DNA of 64,000 bases from Lumbricus rubellus (Eukaryota > Annelida > Clitellata > Crassiclitellata > Lumbricidae), in assembly GCA_945859605.1 (NCBI GenBank), contig OX243815.1:25281613-25345612 (forward strand), in the 5' to 3' direction. Positions 10,960 through 23,516 of the stretch are shown piece by piece. Every line of letters starts with the position of its first letter. Within the stretch, counting starts at the first letter, position 1. The notes beneath the pieces were generated by a model. That model was not told the DNA's origin. It saw only the letters and a list, made by a program, of their open reading frames with translations, and did not search any database. A program made the translations under genes and the position numbers.

Positions 10960-11188
10960 TTTTATTTTATTTATTCCTCGCTTTTGCTATAGCGCCCCTT
11001 CAAGCTATCTACTCCGAGGCGTTCCCAACCACAGCGCGGACACTGAATCGTAGTTTCACGCCGAAGCGCACGAGCAACTGCAAGTGAAAGACTTGCTAAG
11101 GGTCCTTACGCTACGGCTTGAGGTGGATTCGAACATGGAACCCTCCGGCAACAAGGCACCGAACCCACCACTATACCACCGCGCCCCA
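10960..11188 (-). repeat. tRNA-derived SINE, family A, probably full length
   Basis: Read on the minus strand from 11188. An A-box-like ggtggtatagtggtgggtt is followed by a B-box-like ggttccatgttcgaatcc, the spacing of a tRNA-derived pol III promoter. The body ends gggaacgcctcggagtag..cttgaaggggcgctata, and a tail of (AAAT)n follows. This copy shows that the widespread agcgcc(t/c)ctgagtag...gcgctata ends in the window are SINE 3' ends. Not a functional tRNA gene: no cloverleaf closes beyond the promoter boxes. Confidence 0.75.
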
Positions 11189-13470
11189 CGACTATGGCAG
11201 CAGCTGCATGCCGAAGATTCGTCGAACGACTCCAAATGATATAATATTTATGTAATAGTTAAAAGTCTCAGGCGTTCATCGTGACATCTCGTTAATATTG
11301 AAGGCATTGTCAACATCATTGTCACTATTTTTTAATTATAATCGCTGGTTGACAGCGTGTCTTTATTAACATTTGGGTGAGACATGAAATTAATAATGTA
11401 TGCAACAGTAGACATCCTTGACATGACGTGACAAACTTAATCTCTTTCTAGGCGTCAAACAATTAAATCTGGATGAGCCACTGCAGTTGAATTCAGCCGG
11501 ACCCCTCCCGATCTGAGATCTAGCGCCTGACATTGAAATTTGAAACCCGCCACCTAAAGAAGCAGACCCATCACCTGAGTGTGTTTCTGTTCCAAGAATG
11601 GACCATTGTATATGCATAATTCTAGACATCATTTTTGTGCATAACAAAACATGCAGTAGATATCGAATAGCCTATAGATCTAATAAGAATAGGCCTACAT
11701 CGATTATAGATTCGAAGGACAGGTTTTATTTTGGCAAATGTAAAAACAAAATTAGAGTTCCGGCTGCTCTTGGCGTTGGCGAACAGCTAAACCACTTTCT
11801 CCAACTATGAACCGCGCATATGATTTAGAATTTTAGATAGGCAAGAAAAATCGCATGCGGTGTTGCAAAAGTTAAGATCAATGTACAAAAGTAGAGGAGG
11901 AATCAACTGGAAAACAGCACCCGATGTAATACATTGTATAAGTTACTTACTTGTGTTTGAGTTATTGCAAAGAATACAGTTGAAGTCACGCAAGAGCAGT
12001 TGACCGATTATCTGCATCAAGCCTTCTAATAAATCACACAATGCTCTCTTAAGCCCATGGCTCAGTTCAATTCCAAGTCATCGTCGACGTTCTGTGAATA
12101 ATTTAGAATCTTTTCGACTCGTTCTTTGCGTTTCTCCCACTCATCAGTCGCCACGCGGTCATTCGGGAGGTGATGATTAAATACAATCAGGGTGCGAGAG
12201 ATCATATCATTATATATATATATCATAATTATGCCAAGCGTGCATTTTATAATTTATATATGCATGGGTTTTCGGTTGTTAGCTTTTGCTATTGATTCGA
12301 TTTCTATTTGATTGAGTGCGAATAAAAAGCAAAATATATGGATGTTGTTGTGAAAAAATATATAGGCCTAACTCACTTATGAGTCTTATATGGATAAATA
12401 TTTTAGTAGAACTGTAGCCTATAGCCTTTGCTCCACACAGGCCAGTTTTAATGGATACTATAAGAGATGAGGTCATATACTATAAGGCGTATCTATCCAT
12501 TGTGGTGGTGGTGTCCTGTCACCATGGCACCATGGCACTTTTTAGAAGTGACAGATATCACCCCTTTTGTCCTGCAAAGAACTTTATTTTTTAACATGAA
12601 AGCATTTTGGCTGTCTATACTCTATAGCATATGCATTGCATGGGCTATTCGATATGCATGCATACTTAAAATCACAATAACGGCAGAGCTGATATAGACT
12701 TCCACGGTGTGTTCACAGTTCACGCTATATACCCTATACGGCCCAGTTCTTTATATTAATATAATTATGTTTCCCCTCATAAATATGCGAAGACATCCAC
12801 TTTGCTGCAGTCTGGACTTAACGTTACGAAATCGAGTTTCTATAAACAGTTTAATTATCAAATTCATTTGAAAAAATTTGAGCGTAGGCTATATACTAGG
12901 CCTACTATTCTACTTTTCAAAACAAAAGTGGCCGGCAAAGCATGCTAAATTCTTATATGATGAATGGATAAACGAAGAAATTATGGCGAGAGGAAGAAAG
13001 GGACGCGTAATGAACAGAGTTGCAGAGGACCAGGCCTATAATAGCTACCACCACTATCTGGAGAAAAGTTACGCCCATAGTTAAGGACTAAGCCTAATTA
13101 TATGCAAATTTTGGGATGGACTAAATGATTGACTGAGAATTTGACTCAGAGGAACCAGTCATTGTCGGTGACAAATGGAAAGAAGAGCCCGACCAGTGCC
13201 TATTAGATCAGGGGTGCGCTAATTAAATTAGCATAGAAGAAATGCTTTAGTAGATGCTAAAGTGGAGGACAGATGACACAAATAAGGCTCAATACACAAA
13301 TAAACTCTGATCTCTTTGCTTCGATAATAATGGTTTACCCTGGGTTGCTCCGAAAAGTATTTGGATAAATTGGATGGCTACTATAGATAACCATGCATGG
13401 AATAAAAGGGCGAAGTAGGCTATTTGATCGCACAGATACTTCGGAGCAAGACCGATTTGAGACTTCAAGA
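11189..13470. other. Intergenic DNA, no gene recognised
   Basis: AT-rich sequence without a supported gene. There is a (TA)n stretch at 12210-12225. Frames of 60-85 codons occur but have no domain, splice context or codon pattern that would support them. Confidence 0.5.
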
Positions 13471-13476
13471 CCAGAA

Positions 13477-14145
13477 TCAGGACTTTAAATGGATGGATCT
13501 TAGATAATCATGCATGGAATAATTTATACCAGAGACTCTTATTATAAACATCATGCAGCCTTCCTCCCGGCGTAAGGAAGGGCTGAAGGCGTGAAGGATC
13601 TGACCAGAGTTTAAGTGGATTGAATGAAAAAAAGCAGAGGAGTCAGCTCTAGAACAGTATTCGTCAACACTATAGGAAAACCTGTAGAGATTAATTAACC
13701 TGAACGGGTCAGTTTTCTCCGAATACCGTTCGGCGCTGAGGCATTTACGATCCGCTGCATTGGCAAATCCCCACCAAACAGGGGAGGCATAAAGTAGTCT
13801 GGCGATGGTATTAACTCCAACAGCGTTAAACAGACGTTGACAATGGAGACCGTGCATAACAAGTTTGCTAAATATGTGCCTCAAAGCTAATCCTATGGGA
13901 TATCCTGAAACCAAAAAATGACCATCTCTGGATGTCCGAGATGGTGTGGGAGGAGAGGGAGAGGGAGAGCAACAGGTTTGGACGTCAGTCATCAGTCTGT
14001 CGACCATTTTCTCTGGTCTTAGCATAGACAATAGACTCATATGGCATGCGCGTAGACCATGTCCGGCTCCTGGACGGGGTGGGTGGGGGTAGTGTGCCCA
14101 GTGTTCCAGTGGATGAAATCTGTTGCAGCTGACGGCATTTTGCAC
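13477..14145 (-). pseudogene. Non-LTR retrotransposon reverse transcriptase, C-terminal relic
   Basis: A minus-strand frame includes GVNTIARLLYASPVWWGF and NAADRKCLSAE (about 13741-13825). This matches the conserved RLLYASPAWWGF..A.DRQR block downstream of the polymerase domain in Jockey/CR1-type reverse transcriptases. The rest of the 222-codon frame is weakly or not recognisable, and the catalytic core (FADD) is absent. A truncated retroelement fragment; its exact ends cannot be set. Confidence 0.65.
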
Positions 14146-16075
14146 GTGCTCAGAATCTTATAGTTAAGTGTCGTCGCACCAGATAATCGTCTGCTGAAGT
14201 CTGGCCAGGGTCGGATGCCAACCGAAAAGACCGCGAAGAAAAAAAAAGGCCAGCGTTGTCCGAATTTAAGAACTCGAAGGAAGCATCGCTTAGAGGAATC
14301 ACTCGATGACGTCAGAAGACTAATCGGAAGACGATGCGAGAAAATAATTCTTACCTATTTACGACCGTTTGCGAAAGAGTGATATTCGAGCGACCTCCGA
14401 GACTATTGCTTGAACAAAGGGTTGATATGAGTAGAAATTGGCAGCATTAAATTCGTACTCTGGAAATGTAAATATTGGCCACCGTTGCTTGGCAGTTCGA
14501 TAAAATATGAGAGGGAGAGGAAGGAAAAGAGGTCGACAATAAACAAAGATGCTTTCTAACATTCTTGCTTTTCTTCCAGTTGTTCACTCGGTCATGCATG
14601 AGCGCCCGCACATAAGGGCGCACATAAGGCACTTGCCCCCTTCTGTAAAATTGACGCCCATTTTCTTAACTGAGAACTTTAAATTTTTTGCTTTTCAACA
14701 AATTTCTTCTTACTAAAGTACTAATGTTAGAATATTAATGAAACACAACGTGACTTTGAGAAATTTACATTTAGAAACCTTCGTGAAAGTAGCCATGTTC
14801 TTAATTTGCTGATTTTCATTTTCAAGCTCTTGCAAAAACATTAACCGTCATATACCATTGTGTTTGCCACGCCTGGGATAATATAAATTAATCGTATACG
14901 CCCTATTCTGCAAGTTTGATGCAATAAACTCCATACAATGATATTATGAATTTAAATACCATCTTCTCTCTATAACTTTTCGGCCAGATCATTTTAAAGT
15001 TAATGAGTTTATGATTTGAAATTGGTAATCCATCCACACTCTTCGCGTTATATAGCATATAGCCTATTGTTATAAACACATGCGCTGTTAATTCACTGTT
15101 ACAGAAGGTTGCAATCGATTCCAAAAGCCGTGATTAACAAGAGCATTTTTGGAAACAACTCATCATAGGCCTATCCTTCATTAGTGGTGCTATAATAGGT
15201 GTAGTCTATGCATTCGCGAATTATTTTCGTATCCAATCTGGTAACAGATACATAATTAGTCTTTTGATGACTGATCCTACTGACGGGGAATAATCTCATT
15301 CCAAACTAAAGGAATGAGCATACATGTAGGTTATGTATAAAATTTCATATTATATATATTATAGGCCTAGAGCTACATAAATAGGCTATATATGCTGTGA
15401 ATACACGTAGACCTATTTCTGACTTCACTTTTTTAGCTGGTTGAGCAGAAAATATCGCTGGGCAAAGATATTAATATTCTGTATTGAAATGTGGGATACA
15501 ATGCAATAACAAGTTGAGTATTGAGTAAAAGCTGTTACATTGTCTGGACTGCAATATACATGTAAGATATAATTGCTGTTCGAAGCAGATAAGTAAGATC
15601 GGACTGTTATTTATAATCAATCAATCTATCAATCAATCAACGAATCAATATCAATGATGGCAAAACTAATATGAAGGTTCCATTCATCAAACGAGACTGA
15701 AAGATGGAGCCGCACAGAGGATGGACATTGGACAGGATAACAGGAGACGTCCCCGAGACGAGAAGAGGGAAATCTGAAGAAACGAAGAATCTTACGCTGA
15801 TTGGATAGCATACATGTAGTTAGAGCATGGAGAACCAATTAGCGGCTAGAGATGAGCGATATAAAAAAGGGAAGGAAGAAGTTACACGGAGAGATTGAAA
15901 ACAGTTAAACAATAGACAGCAGCTTGCTCCATGATTTAGAACTGTTTTGACAAGTAGAATAGACTTAATGCTGATTAATTAAGTTTCCCGGAAGGTCTGC
16001 AGCAAGATGGTTGATTGCAGTTTTCATGTCAATCTGTCTTTTGTAAGTATACGTATTACACTTGGATGTATAGGA
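14146..16075. other. Intergenic DNA, no gene recognised
   Basis: AT-rich sequence with several TAGGCCTA words and a short (ATCA)n run near 15615-15650. No supported coding exon or bounded repeat. Confidence 0.45.
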
Positions 16076-16079
16076 TATA

Positions 16080-16175
16080 ACACCTCTGTACATAATCTCG
16101 GACATAACCCCTCTGTATATAATCCCGGACATAATACCCGGAAATAATACCTGGACATATAGTCCTCGGACAGAA
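16080..16175. repeat. Short imperfect tandem repeat
   Basis: About four degenerate units of roughly 24 bp built on ctctgtacataatctcggacataa. Small and non-coding. Confidence 0.55.
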
Positions 16176-16435
16176 TCGCCTCTAGAAGATTTACTCCCAC
16201 CGAAATTCGCAGGCTCCTGGACATATTTCCCAGTCATACACAACGCTTTAGTTTTACGTCAGGCATAAATCACCCAAAATATTTTCCCCCTCGGTTCAAT
16301 TACAGTGCATTTTTAATTGCGTCTTTTGGTTAATAATCATACCAAACCATTCTCACTAAAAGATAATGCTTTCGTTGGAGCAAACATATACTGGTGATAA
16401 ATACGATAAATAAGTGTAACCCTTATACTCAGTGG

Positions 16436-16600
16436 CGGATCCAGAAGGTTGAAATGGGGGGGCCAAATGGGGAGGTGGTGGACGAGCGGCCGAAGGCCGA
16501 TCGACGAGGCGCGTAGCGCCGAGAGGTTGGGAAAAGGGGGAGGGGTTTGGGGAGGGGGATGTGCCCCCTCCCCAACCAGAAATTTTTTAAAATTCCGCCC
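16436..16600. mobile_element. Possible hAT-type MITE remnant
   Basis: Starts CAGTGGCGGATCCAGAAGG and ends ..ccgcccctg, the ends of the MITE at 4905-5223, with a G-rich interior (gcgcgtagcgccgagaggttggg). The flanking 8-mers do not match, so either one end is wrong or the locus was rearranged. Confidence 0.45.
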
Positions 16601-16783
16601 CTGACAACATTGTCATATTGAGCCCATATGTGCGTCATATTGGACGTCATATGGTAAAGATCTCTAAATTCATGTGGTTTGCACCCGACAGCCCATATCT
16701 TTTTTATATGACAAACCCATAAAGGCCTCATATACAATTCATATGCCATACATATGCCAAAAGGATATCTAAACCATATGTGT

Positions 16784-17543
16784 GCTAGATAGATTATATA
16801 TGATTTGCCCATCTATGCAATGTATGCATGCTAGATAGATTATATATGATTTACCCATCAATACAATGTATGCATGCTAGATAGATTATATATGATTTAC
16901 CCATCTATGCAATGTATGCATGCTAGATAGATTATATATGATTTACCCATCTATGCAATGTATGCATGCTAGATAGATTATATATGATTTACCCATCTGT
17001 GCAATGTATGCATGCTAGATAGATTATATATGATTTACCCATCTGTGCAATGTATGCATGCTAGATAGATTATATATGATTTACCCATCTGTGCAATGTA
17101 TGCCTGCTAGATAGATTATATATGATTTACCCATCTATGCAATGTATGCATGCTAGATAGATTGTATATGATTTACCCATCTATGCAATGTATGCATGCT
17201 AGATAGATTATATATGATTTACCCATCTATGCAATGTATGCATGCTAGATAGATTTATACATGATTTACCCATCTATGCAATGTATGCATGCTAGATAGA
17301 TTATATATGATTGACCCATCTATGCAATGTATGCATGCTAGATAGATTATATATGATTTACCCATCTATGCAATGTATGCATGCTAGATAGATTATATAT
17401 GATTTACCCATCTATGCAATGTATGCATGCTAGATAGATTATATATGATTTACCATCTATGCATGCTAGATAGATTATATATCATTTACCCATCTATGCA
17501 ATGCATGCATGCTAGATAGATCGTAGATGATTTATCCATCTGC
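16784..17543. repeat. 46-bp satellite array
   Basis: About 16.5 head-to-tail copies of a 46-bp unit starting gctagatagattatatatga and ending ccatctatgcaatgtatgcat. Most copies differ by zero to two bases (ctatgc/ctgtgc, tatatat/tatacat). Near 17450 one copy is shortened. The unit contains the palindrome ATGCAT and no open frame of note. The sequence just upstream (16600-16783) is rich in catatg words, related to 27790-27930. Confidence 0.97.
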
Positions 17544-19482
17544 ATTCCACCTGAAACAACTGTGCAACATTAGAACAAAGCAACTGCTACTATATGATAG
17601 ATAAAACATTTTTATTTTCCACAAGAACAATTGTTATTACAAACATTTTTTACTACACACAACAATTCAATTAGATGCTGCAGCAGTTAGATATCCAGCT
17701 GTCTGACAGTCAACGAGAAATGAGAATTATCAGACGCTTCTTAAAATATAACAGAAATTCAAGCAACAGATAAATAACGGTCGTCAATTCCATACCCATT
17801 AGTAGCAACATTGAATGCATAAAGCCCACGTCTGTGCTGTATCAAGGCTCAACCAGAAAACACATTATTGAAGATGGAAATAAGTAAGCAGAAACCATTG
17901 CCTGAAGGTGGATAGAGGCATTCATTGCAAGGGTTTCAACAGGTTAGTTTGAATCTTAGTCTCATAAGGTTATTAAAGTTCAAGTTGAATGAAGATCACG
18001 CCCATGTTCAGATTGTTGAAGCAGAACCATGCAGGAACTGAAGAGAGGCGCTCCTAGGTTTTTTTCTCGACTCCAGAGCACCATCAGCATAAAACTGTGA
18101 TTTAAAACCAAAGTGATTCTGCCTCCATACCCATAATGCAACATGCTGCAAAGAGTAAGGTTATAACTTAACTGTGCAAACAACAGTTCTTTGGGTACTA
18201 ATAACCCTCATTAATATCACATTTCAGACTCAGCTCACATAATTTTATAAACAATTAACACGGTCAATATCTATTACTTATTTCTACATTTCTATAGCGC
18301 CCCTTCTAGCTTTGTTTTATATAGTCATGTAGAAAGAAAGAAAATCATCACAACTTCATATTCATTCAGTCAGGAAATGGATAAAAGGAGCCTACTCAAA
18401 GGCTTAATTGTGGTGTATGCATACAAAGTTGACTGAACACTATACGCAGCAAACAGTTACACCAAGTAAAAATCAATCATCAACTAAGTAAGTCAGACAA
18501 TTCTAATTAATGTTCACCAATAAACATCATTTATACAACTCAATAGCATTTAATTGATAAAACACATGCTGATATACCAATGTAATTTTGATACATTTTT
18601 ACACTTCTATAACAGAAATTTAAGGAAGAGTCATTAACAACAATCAAAAGGTCTGACAAACCCATCAAAAAAAGAATATATGCTCACTTTTGTAAGCAAT
18701 GCTGTGCCCAATAATAGGAATTATTATGAGGCAGGTTCCTCCAAGTTACATCACTATACTAGCCATTGCCAAACATGCTGTCTATCAGGATGTTTGTTTT
18801 CTGCCATGAGATTTTGAAAAGGATGAACCACAATAAAGTTGGACTTCATTGACAGTGACTGGAAAAAAACCGTGTACACTAGTTGACACAAATGCAACAA
18901 GATACAAAATCTGCAGTCGAGTCAGGACGACTAAAAAATTGTCGTGGATGAGTGTTTTAGGGTTAAGGCCTAGGTCTGTAGCAATTTATATATGAGTGTT
19001 CAATTAAGGACACCGTAAAGCATCCTATGCCATCCTTGGTATGAAATTTTTATCGCTCCTGGAGAGCAAGGTGACATCTTAATCGCAGGGTCGCAGATTA
19101 TAAAGTTGAACAAGTCTTCGAGGCAACATTGATTGTTCAGAACAAAGAACTCATTCATTAATACAATTATCAGAAGGCTAGCATCAAGCACAACGCACCA
19201 ACTGACCCCCCCCCCGGAAAGTTAGGCGGAAGGTATCCGGCGTTACTTATTTTTAACACAAGTCTCTGGAGTCTTTCACGGTCCCATGCCATTGAGAGAC
19301 CATCACTAGGCCGGAGATGCATCTATCACTGAAGACACAACTGTTGCCTTAGCAACCCGGCAGAGGACATCACCAGGAAGACTGTACGACCAAGTATTCC
19401 GAATGTGTGTACGGCTCTGCTGCAACAGATCAGGACGACCTCCACGTGAATGATGGCTCGAACGTCACCACGGCTCCTGCAA
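17544..19482. other. AT-rich region, possible minus-strand 3' untranslated sequence
   Basis: No supported coding frame. On the minus strand a good splice acceptor (pyrimidine tract then ttgccattgcag) ends at 19483, and an AATAAA lies near 17612. One reading is a last exon with a long 3' UTR, but the open frames after the acceptor are at most about 49 codons and unrecognised. A family A SINE end (reverse) is at 18285-18315. Confidence 0.25.
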
Positions 19483-19842
19483 TGGCAAGAAGATTAGAGC
19501 AAATCAACATTACATGCATCCTCTAATAAGAAGTTAATAATTGCTGTACAGATTGAACATGGAATAGCAAATGCAATTCTTCAGAGGTGTAAGAATAATG
19601 TTATCAAAAGAAGAATATTAGATCAAAGTTAACGAAGAAAAGACAAGTTCATTAAGCAGCGAGCACAGAGCGGAGCATGAATTAAAATTTTTCTGACGTA
19701 ATATTTATTAACTACTTCAATTCCATTAACAAACATATATAATCATGTAGCATTCACCCATATATCCAGCTTTATGAGTGATGCTCTCCTGGCTCCACTG
19801 CTTCCCCCTCAAGCAGGTAATCGAATATAGGAATGATGCTCC

Positions 19843-19885
19843 AGTTTGGTGCTGCCTACTAGGTCTAGTAGGCAGCACCAAACTA
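19843..19885. repeat. Short perfect hairpin
   Basis: agtttggtgctgcctactag is followed two bases later by its exact inverse complement. One mismatch further out the pairing continues (gctc/gagc). The loop is only about two bases, too tight for a microRNA precursor; it looks like a recent inverted duplication. Confidence 0.8.
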
Positions 19886-20880
19886 GAGCAGTCTCCTGCC
19901 TACCAGAACAAGCTCTTAGTGCTACTCACTTGCGCTTATATTTTTTTAGTCTGAACAAGGTCTGCTTTCCTGTTGCTTTCACCTCCACTAAGCGGAACCA
20001 CTGGCCCCTTGATCTGGAATGGCCTTTCGTAGATGCTACGCTCCCTTCCTAGAACTTCTCAGCCATTCCTCTCATCTTAAGCCAATGGCCATGCTGCGGT
20101 TGACAACCTGAAATGGGATTCTGTGCTACCCCACTTAGTGCCTAGAGGTCAAACTAATATTATCTATAGATACTAAGTTAAAGACTGCCCTACTTAGTCA
20201 TAGTTGGACCAAGAGTCTCCCTGTGTAGTCACCTTAAAGGGGTGGAACAACAATTTCCTAGACAACAATAACATGAATATATTGAAGATTTAGCAATCAT
20301 AATCGTAAAAAAAATCGTAAAGCAAAACATCTTGTTCCTGCAGCATACACTATCACTTGTATTATATCACTTAACACCAAAGCAATTTATTCATCACTGG
20401 AAATTAAAAGGATTTTCACTTACAGGAACAATTCACCAGATGTTTGGTTGTGGCGTGGTTCCCGGAATCCATTTCTCAGTAGGTTACTTCAAAGCAGGCA
20501 CGTCATTTTTCACCGCATATCAGACATTCAAGTCTAAAATATATATGTACATTTGTATATTATACATGAAAATTGCACAACAGCTAAATCAATCCGTAAA
20601 CAAGCACACCAGATCAGTGACCAATATACAGAAAGTAAACAAATATGACCACCGCAGTTTGGGGCAAATTAGAATGCTCTGATTTACAGCCTAATATTTG
20701 CCAGTCAGTTAGTGCCAGTAATAACATCTACCGGCAGTTCTAACACGGTGTAAAGGTTTCAGATTAACCCCTCCTAAACATAACCCACCCCCCCCCCGTA
20801 ACTTGAAACCGGTTTCAGATTACCCCCCCCCCCAATACAAGACTTGCGCATCAATCATCGCATTTATTGCACTAAAAAAT
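19886..20880. other. Intergenic DNA with C runs, no gene recognised
   Basis: Two C runs (about 20788-20798 and 20823-20833) sit in related contexts: aacttgaaaccggtttcagattac lies between them. No domain in any frame. Confidence 0.45.
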
Positions 20881-20889
20881 CAGCAAAAA

Positions 20890-21210
20890 TCATCCAGCTT
20901 CTTGTTTTAGTCTGCAGATTTTCATCCCTCATCCCACATCATGGTAATTTATCAATTTTTTTATCCAAAAAAATAATAGTCTCGAAGCCATTTCTCCATT
21001 GTAACTTCAGCGGCGATTATTATTTTAGTTACAGATGAAAATATTGAAAACAAACCACGAAGTGGGATGACCAAATTATACTGCTTGGTGACAGAGGCAC
21101 GTGTGCGTAAACAACTTGCCCAGGGTCGTTAATCTCGTTTTAGCGGAATAAAATATACATTTCATGGACTGGAACAGCACAATTTTTTCATCAATCCGGC
21201 ATCTATTTAG
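20890..21210. repeat. Scattered ccagcttct motifs, related inversely to 22500-22740
   Basis: Contains catccagcttct, caatccggcatct and caatccagctt. These are inverse complements of the gaagctggat words repeated at 22500-22740, and they recur at 21640-21700 (taatccggcttc, cgtccagcttct). They suggest pieces of one repeat family in opposite orientations. Confidence 0.45.
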
Positions 21211-21717
21211 CAATCCAGCTTGTATGCCATTAACGCAAATGGTAAAATTCTAGAATGGCTCGGTAGCAAGTAAACAATATGGTGGCCACAGATCAGCGCA
21301 GAATAGAGCGCTGTCACGTGCGGCAATCATTAGCCCAATGTTTCCAACAGCCTACGGCAATAAATAGCCCATTGTTTCCGCGAAAGGAAGCATGTGTAAT
21401 AATATTTTATTCATTAAATAATTACATACAAGTAATCAAAAGTTTTATAATTTTACAAAACATGAGAATTATGGTTCTAGGACTTTACCCCCAGTCTATT
21501 ACCCACTGCCATCCCCCCCATATCGATACGTGTAATTTCACAAACTGAATAAAAAACAATTACACGTGTTACAAATTATATGTATTAATTATTTAGATTG
21601 ATTATTTTAAGTCATATAAATTAACATTTATTTTCGTTAATCCGGCTTCGATTTTAGGTCTAAACATACCTGCGTCCACTGTCGTCCAGCTTCTATTTCT
21701 AAATACTTTTTATTTTT

Positions 21718-22142
21718 TACTAGCTGTACCCAGCCACGCGTTGCTGTGGCAAAAAAGACCTCCCCTCCCTTTCCCCCTCCCCTCTCCCTCCGCTCCTTTC
21801 CTCCCTCACACCGTCCCTTACTGACAGCGGATAGAGCCCAAGAATGTTGAAAGGCCGCTTTCGTAATGGAATTATTAAGCGACTCGCTTATGACGTCACG
21901 GCACGCGACCTCATTCATGTTTCGTCACTGTGTTTCGGGTGAAGACGATTATGAAATTTTGCAAGCGTGCGGTTTGGTTGAATTTGCAAATGGCGGTTGA
22001 ACGTATTACAAAGTTCACTTTTTGTGGAAAAGATTGCGTTTTTTTCTGGAAAAGAAATCTTAAGACACGGTGCTATTGGAATGGAAGGTTTTGGTAAATT
22101 TTCAAAACAATCGGTGCGTAACTTTCGGCGTGATTGTGTCAC
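21718..22142 (-). repeat. Probable retroelement-derived repeat
   Basis: On the minus strand the segment ends gcaacgcgtggctgggtacagctagta, a type of 3' end that I recall from widespread invertebrate retroelement and SINE copies; this is memory, not a search. Two short minus frames (22142-21915 and 21918-21637) cross it but have no conserved residues I can name. Confidence 0.35.
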
Positions 22143-22184
22143 GAACTATTGTAAAGTTTCATTTTTATTTATATAACCCATTTC

Positions 22185-23021
22185 GGTAAACATGTATTTT
22201 AGCGTAATTAATTATTTTAACGTTTTTAACGACACAAAAAGCGCCGTAAATTATTCCTAATGACTTGCAAAGGTCTAACTCATCTAACAGCACACTTAAA
22301 ATTTCGTAAGAATACGAAGATTGACAGAAAATACGTTTTTAAAATGTTGCATTTCCCATGCGAAATCGACGTTCGAATCGCCATTGAACCACAACATCTA
22401 ACCGGAAGTTGGGGTACGCGCCAAACCATCGACGTATATGCGACTATAAATAACGTGTACGTAGGCCTACGTCAAGACTTCGGTCCTAAGTTAAAAATGA
22501 GAAATGGAAGCTGGATGAAGGTATTTGTAGATGTGAAATAGAAGCCGGATTGATGGGAAAAAACGCTTAAGAAATCGAAGCTGGATGAGGGTATTTCTAT
22601 ATCTGAAAGAGAAGCTGGGTTGACGAAAATAACGGGCAGAAATAGAAGCTGGGGTAATAAAAATAATCAAGCTGAAAATGGAGCTGGATTGATAAAAAAT
22701 AGTTATTATTGCAACAGAAGTTGGATTCATAACACAACTGAAGCAATTGAAAAAGGTGGACTTTTACTTACTTATTTATTACGGTAATTTTTGCTTGCCG
22801 CGCGCCACTTCCGGAAAGGGTTGCAATTGAACAACAACTTGGATCGGCGGTTTGTTACGACAAAATATTAAAAATTTTCGGTGGAAATCCTTCTTTTTAA
22901 GATATTCGAAGTATAATAATACATCACTTTGGCAATAGCACGTTGACAGAAATATTTTAAGACGCTTTTTGTGCCATTATAAGCGTGAAAATAATTAATT
23001 ACGCTAAAATACATGTTTACC
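22185..23021. repeat. Inverted-repeat-bounded segment (inner pair)
   Basis: ggtaaacatgtattttagcg with the following taattaattatttt at 22185-22218 recurs inverted at 22986-23021. Further matching continues inward (gacacaaaaagcgccgt versus the inverse of gacgctttttgtgcca). Inside, 22500-22740 holds five or so degenerate repeats of gaagctggattgat at about 50-60 bp spacing. Likely a small non-autonomous element; end bases and target duplication not resolved. Confidence 0.6.
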
Positions 23022-23072
23022 TAGATTTCTTATTACCTTTATTTTAATTATTTACTTGTAATTGTTACCTAG

Positions 23073-23261
23073 TTACCTTGTGCTTTCAGCTCTCTGAGCT
23101 TTAGTGACCGACATGATCCGTTTTCTCCATTGCGTTCTTTCTGATGTCGCTTCCCTTAGTTCTTCCAAGTTCATTCCTGTTGTTTCGTGAATCTCATCCA
23201 TCCACCTTTTCCTTGACCGCCCTTGTTTTCTTCTTCCATACATAAATAAAATATTAAACAT
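23073..23261 (-). pseudogene. Non-LTR retroelement C-terminal relic
   Basis: A 62-codon frame containing RRKQGRSRKRWMDEIHETTG and then LEELREATSERTQWR. This Arg-rich GR.RKRWMD.I.E..G...L.....R..WR pattern ends many non-LTR reverse transcriptase polyproteins, for example of RTE type. Only this tail survives. It is embedded in the inverted-repeat segment. Confidence 0.65.
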
Positions 23262-23516
23262 TGTGCTATTTATCGCCGTATGTTGTTGGAAACATTGGGC
23301 TATTGTTTACTTACTACCGAGCCATTCTGGAATTTAACCATATAATTGTTCCTGAAATAAAAACTAATTATGACATGAGTGGTCAAATTGATAAAATACG
23401 TATGCTGTTCCGGTGGAATAATTTGCAAAGTTAAAACGATGGTTTAACTAATTTATGCTAACGTACATTAATTAAGGATTTCGTTAACACTTCAAAACCA
23501 TGTCTGCCTCAGCCTC

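Larger units (their letters stand above)
21245..23334. repeat. Inverted-repeat-bounded segment (outer pair)
   Basis: The left arm 21245-21380 contains agaatggctcggtagcaag, taaacaat and cccaatgtttccaacagcc. The right arm 23262-23334 carries the same words in inverse order. The left arm has about 50 extra bases in the middle. Encloses a second inverted pair, a degenerate tandem repeat and two retroelement relics. No target duplication was found at the ends, so the type of element is unknown. Confidence 0.6.

Noticed and set aside
11115..11188. Functional tRNA gene on the minus strand
   Set aside because: A and B boxes are present, but no convincing acceptor stem or anticodon arm. The sequence continues into a SINE body and tail.
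16784..17543. CRISPR-like regular array
   Set aside because: Units are continuous head-to-tail satellites with no unique spacers, and the DNA is eukaryotic.
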